NCBI RefSeq assembly: GCF_019112545.1
Contig: NW_025064885.1
Span: 124,001 to 188,000 of the forward strand
From: Guyanagaster necrorhizus
Taxonomy: Eukaryota; Basidiomycota; Agaricomycetes; Agaricales; Physalacriaceae
DNA: 64,000 nt
Reading direction: 5' to 3'
The notes under the pieces were generated by a model. It ran no database searches. It saw nothing but the letters and a program-made list of their open reading frames with translations, and was not told the DNA's origin. Shown in pieces: positions 60,086 through 64,000 of this stretch. The position numbers and the translations under genes are program-made. How positions within the stretch are numbered: position 1 is the stretch's first letter; each line of letters starts with the position of its first letter.

Positions 60086-61625
60086 TATTGGAAGGGGGCA
60101 GGATGATAGCTGCTGCGGAGCAAAAACTGTGAGCCGCCATTTTATACGTGATTGGTTTGATGATGAGCTGGTATGTCAGGGTTCCGCCATCAAAATGGCC
60201 GTTCCCTCGGAACCACGAGATTCGGTGTTTTTTTTCTTTCTTTAGCTAATTTTTGCGTTGCTACTCGTCATGGTGAATGCCTACAGAAGCTCGGGATCGT
60301 AGCTGGTCGTAAGTATGTATGTCCCCAATATCCGGTACCTGACGCGGTGGTCGGTGAATAAATGTTAAAGTGATTTCAGCTTCCAAGCTCTTCCAAGCTT
60401 TTTTAGATCGTTACTTTTTATATGCAATCTTGACCGCTGCGGAGCGTCAAATGGTTTCGTTGATGCATGTACCTCTTTCCGATGTGCGCATAATTATCTC
60501 GGAGGGACCACTTATAATAATCTCCCCCTGCCAGCGCAATGTACCTGCCAGTATGCGTATGCGCTTTCTTGCGCTATATAAATCGACAAGTGCTCACGAA
60601 CATCGGGTAACCGCGTCCATTTTAGTTCTTCAACGAGCTTCGTGATCCGAGGAACAAAGGATGAAAGTGACTTGCTACCATCTATGCTCTGAGTATGGTC
60701 GGATGCTGCTCAAGAAAGTTGGATATCCTAAGTTACGGATCATAATTCCAAGGGGACATTTCATCCGCCTGCGGGAGTCGATCGATTGTCATTAATAGCG
60801 GCGAATCTGGTTCGAGTCTCCAGGGCCCTGCAGTCTGAAGACAGGGGGAAGCTTAGAAAACAATCATACATCCAACGCCTCTCGCGCCCGTCAAGACAGC
60901 CGATGATCTCCTTCTTCTTTCACCTCTTTGCAAAGAGAGAAGCCGATGGCTTTTTCAATAGAGTGTCATGGAACAATGAATGGCTAGTTCTGAGGTGAAT
61001 AATCGCATCTGTCCACTTTTGCTGAACGAGTACTAGAGGGATAAGGGCTAGAGTGACAGTGGTACTTTGATGATGTCATCAAGAGTGTAGTCAAAAAATT
61101 GCGTTGGATATCATAAGAACGCGAGAAGGATCCGCGTTGGTATCTCATCGACAGTCGCAATAGTTTCGATAGTGCAAAGTCGTCAGCACAATCACGGAAA
61201 GCGAGTGTAAAGCCAAAATAATTACGCTTTGTCGAGACAGCCCTTTTCTGTTCAATCTCATCGCTGCTCGCGGTTTACGGCTTCTTGGATCCTTGAGGGC
61301 GGGAGGAGAAGTTGCAGCTTAGTGAATGCGCAGCCAAAGCTGAAATACGCGGCATCCTGACACCAGACGACATGGGGAACAGCGGTATCAGCAAAGCAAG
61401 ATACTAGATAGTTGAGTGGTTGGAAAGTGAGGACAGGAACCGGACTGAGCCGAGTCTCTGACTTGAGCCGAATTCAGCACGGGCTACAGCGAAAAGCTCG
61501 CTAGCGAACAGGATGTCACATAAGGACTGGAGAACTTGTGGCAAACGTACTACTTCCGTCAACGAGCAGCACAATCTCTTCATATTCTTGTTGGTGATGT
61601 ATAGAGTGAAGACTATAACAAGACA
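60086..61625. other. Intergenic, repetitive-looking but no identified gene
   Basis: No supported gene over about 1.5 kb. Around 61345-61380 there is a short similarity to sequence near 32400 (CATCCTGACACCAGACGACA versus CATCCTGACCCAAGATGACA), possibly a diverged repeat. The final 100 bp matches the 3' flank of DUF1479 copy 1. Confidence 0.4.
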
Positions 61626-63338
61626 TCAGGCCACAGAAACGGGTAATCCCATAGCCTTCCTCCCCAAAGGACTCAAGATATCGTCAGCCTTTCCAAAGCC
61701 CACTAGTACATTTTCGGGCTTTGCCTGCACAGGAAAATCAGGTGGCGTGACGGCCTTCAGAAAAGTTTCCTTTTGCTTCTCGATGTAGGCTTGGTTCAGT
61801 GGAGTCGTAGGAACGGCCGGGATATACATAACTGGAGATGGAACATTCAGGCACGCCGAATCGATTATTGTTGGAATAGCATACCCGCTGAGTCACTGTT
61901 TCCAGTGTGGTCCTTCTCAACCGAATGGATGAGGTCACCATGCCAGAATACCGTGTCGCCGGGGAAAACTTTAGGCACCGAAGTCATAGTCTCTTCGAGA
62001 AGGTTGGGGTGCAGTTCAGGCGTAGGCTTCGGTCCGTACCATCCTCGATCGCGAGGGACGAGACCGGGGAAATCGGCGCTTGAAACGTCTATAGGAACCA
62101 ATTGGCTACTGTAACTGTACTCTGAGAGGTGAACACGTACCAAAAGCCCAGCTCTTGGGGTTCCAGATTTCTGGGGAATCTGGCGCCACCAACAAACGGA
62201 AGAATGGGCGGAGGATCAGATAAGCATTGGACAGCAACACATCAGGAAAGACTTTAAGGGTTCCTTGGGTGGGAGCAGTTTCACTGTCAAACAGAGCCCG
62301 TCAGGGTATCAAATGCCCGCAGTACTAGAAGTGCGCAGACCTCATGGCAAGCCAGCCTTGAAAAGCGCGGAAGATGGAGGACTACATGGTCATACTCAGC
62401 CAAGGATATCCCGGAGCATATCTTCGCGGATACATATACCTGTTCGGGCCTTCTGTATATAGAATTTTGCGCGCCTACGCGGCCTCCAAGCAAAAAAGGA
62501 TCATGCTTGCGCCATTGGCCGCTGAAGATATCTGCGAAACAGGACCTGAATATCGGATCCTCCCAGCGTTCAATAGTACCACCTGAATTTGGTCAGGACG
62601 GTATGGAATTAGTGTTGAAGGAAACGATGTACCATCGACGTGTGGCGGGTGCGCAACCCAGCCAGTCCCGGGATGCCTGATGCGGAATCTATCAGCGTAG
62701 GTGAGTGGCGAAGATAAGTCAACACCATCAAGCTTCTGTCCAGCCTCGGCGTGGTACAAATTGTTCAACCAAGCCGAAGCAGCGAGTATGTTGGGGTGAG
62801 AACGCGCCTCTAATTGGGATTTCGTCCAGCTTTGACCAAATTAGTGTCGAATACCTTGAGAGAGAGCTGAATAATAAATACTAGAGATGGAAAAACTGCT
62901 TGTCGCCGTCGGGAAAGCCTGGAGACTTGCTTGAGAAACCACACAGGCTACATAGAGAAACTTACCGTCTGCATCTGGATTTGTGGACACGAAATCTTCG
63001 AGCGACTTCCTCCAAGCAATGGCTTGAGCATCGTCGACAACGTCCTTGATTACAAGGCAACCCTTGCGTCGTATTTCATCAATCTTCTCGGCTGGAAGGT
63101 TCCCAAGTTCAGAGAATTGGACTTGGGGTACGAACTAACGTCTGTTAGATAGGACACTGGAACAGCGATAAATGAAACTTACTTCGGGTCCCCCGGCGCT
63201 GATTTTCTGGGTTCCCTTCTTGAGTTCAACAAGGATGTCGGCCCAAGCTTGGGTAACGCGTTCTTCGAAATCAGGATATGAAGAGGCAATTTCTTTCTTA
63301 ATACGAATGATATGGAGAGCTGAGGATGAATCAGACAT
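61626..63338 (-). CDS. DUF1479 / phytanoyl-dioxygenase-like protein, copy 2
   Basis: Paralogue of the gene at 48158-49850, same strand, same intron positions. Starts MSDSSSALHIIRIKKEIASS. Landmarks: VQFSELGNLPAEKIDEIRRK, WRKSLEDFVSTNPDAD, NLYHAEAGQKLDGVDLSSPL, YADRFRIRHPGTG, PPHVDGG (metal pair), FADIFSGQWRKHDPFLL, VPKVFPGDTVFWHGDLIHSV, YIPAVPTTPLNQAYIEKQKE and ADDILSPLGRKAMGLPVSVA. The intron after PPHVDG begins with a canonical GT (donor at 62631-62632), unlike copy 1. No disabling mutation seen. Function unknown; the retained His-x-Asp and distal His suggest an active metal centre. Confidence 0.85.
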
Positions 63339-63375
63339 AGTGAGAGAGGTGAGACAAAGAATCTGTCTCCTCGAA

Positions 63376-63383
63376 CTTTTATA
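63376..63383 (-). promoter_or_regulatory. TATA box for DUF1479 copy 2
   Basis: TATAAAAG on the minus strand, about 40 bp before the ATG at 63338; good match in sequence and spacing. Confidence 0.55.
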
Positions 63384-64000
63384 GCCTTTTATCTATCTCA
63401 CGGACCTAGGGCATTGAATTCTCCGATGATTTTCCGAACCGCGAACGAGGTGCAACAGTAAGTGGGGTCCAATTGCGATACTCGGTCACAAGAAGCAGTC
63501 AAATGAACGTAAATGCTTCGCGTAAACAACCATGGGACTTGTGGCATGACCATCGCAAGAAAGTAGCCAACAAATTTGAGCTTTGGCATTTGTTATAGCA
63601 TTGAGGGATGCAATGAGGAGAACATGTAGCTGATAGTAGGTTAATATTCCATAACAAGCATCGTTGTGGTGAGGTCTTGTCGTGGAAAGTTGAGGAACCA
63701 GTCGTAAGTCTTCCATGTCGCCGTGGGGGCCGTGTAAAGCACAGCACCTGTAAATCAAGATATCTAGGTTCAGATAAAAAGAGACAAGCATGTGTCTGTC
63801 CAGGCAGCAATGGTCGTTTCCAGAGAGTGAGGCAATCCCAGATTCATGAAGACGAAAGTTTGGGATTGGGGCACGCTGCCAAAAAAGGTATGCGTGTGAC
63901 AAACTGTGACGATTTTCTTTCCTCTTTACTGCTACTCTATCGTCTGTTTTCAATGGTCGTAATGTGTCGTGTTTAGTAGTACGCAGGGTTGAAGAGTAAT
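63384..64000. other. Region upstream of DUF1479 copy 2
   Basis: A 155-codon minus-strand frame (63486-63953) has no recognised content. No supported gene. Confidence 0.35.

Noticed and set aside
60786..60840. A tRNA-like B-box sequence (GGTTCGAGTCT)
   Set aside because: The flanking bases do not form a five-pair T-stem and no A-box or anticodon arm lies upstream.
1..64000. Biosynthetic gene cluster or CRISPR/defence system
   Set aside because: No core biosynthetic enzyme, transposon-borne cargo or repeat-spacer array was seen; the ABC transporter and dioxygenase-like genes are far apart and among housekeeping genes.

Overview
This window is a nuclear segment of a filamentous basidiomycete, most likely a mushroom-forming agaricomycete. 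The main evidence is gene structure. Almost every gene is cut by many GT-AG introns of about 45-60 bases, coding exons are near 50% G+C, and intergenic spaces are short. The best recognised proteins have yeast/animal orthologues with basidiomycete-style extensions, such as a very long HBS1 N-terminus and a Rab with a proline-rich insert. I see no rRNA, tRNA, CRISPR or prokaryotic feature. Exon boundaries are hand-derived. For most recognised genes the exon lengths sum to an intact frame; exceptions are stated in the entries.

The first 46 kb is dense housekeeping sequence. In order: 3' part of proteasome alpha-6 (+), COX15 (-), BOL3 (+), an EFM6-like lysine methyltransferase (-), a proline-repeat protein (+), a CRP1/MDG1-like glycogen-binding-domain protein (+), the ribosome-rescue GTPase HBS1 (-), mitochondrial SSB RIM1 (+), an unknown protein (-), peroxin PEX12 (+), the SPX-ankyrin-GDPD phosphate regulator PHO81 (+), an ABC half-transporter (-), GTP cyclohydrolase I (+), mRNA-export factor THO2 (-), two unknown ORFs (-), the Hsp90 co-chaperone CNS1 (+), ribosomal eS7 (+), an unusual Rab GTPase (+), an AMMECR1 protein (+), a PPR protein (-), ribosomal uL3 (-) and an EH-domain endocytic protein (+). 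Many neighbours are divergent pairs sharing 100-190 bp, for example COX15/BOL3, HBS1/RIM1, unknown/PEX12 and unknown/CNS1.

From 46 kb on the region is more accessory: a frameshifted FHA-domain gene next to a 143-bp MITE, a DUF1479 dioxygenase-like gene, the replication-checkpoint mediator MRC1/Claspin, a small membrane protein, a gene-poor 2.7-kb stretch, a secreted six-hairpin glycosidase, and a second DUF1479 copy about 13.5 kb from the first in the same orientation.

The most noteworthy signals are a two-copy Tc1/mariner-type MITE family (31.7 and 46.5 kb), the dispersed DUF1479 duplication in which one paralogue has turned a GT splice donor into GC, 5-nt and 10-nt exons at the start of RPL3, and a Rab with a roughly 115-residue insert plus a GC-AG intron. 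I found no clear multi-gene novel system or biosynthetic cluster.
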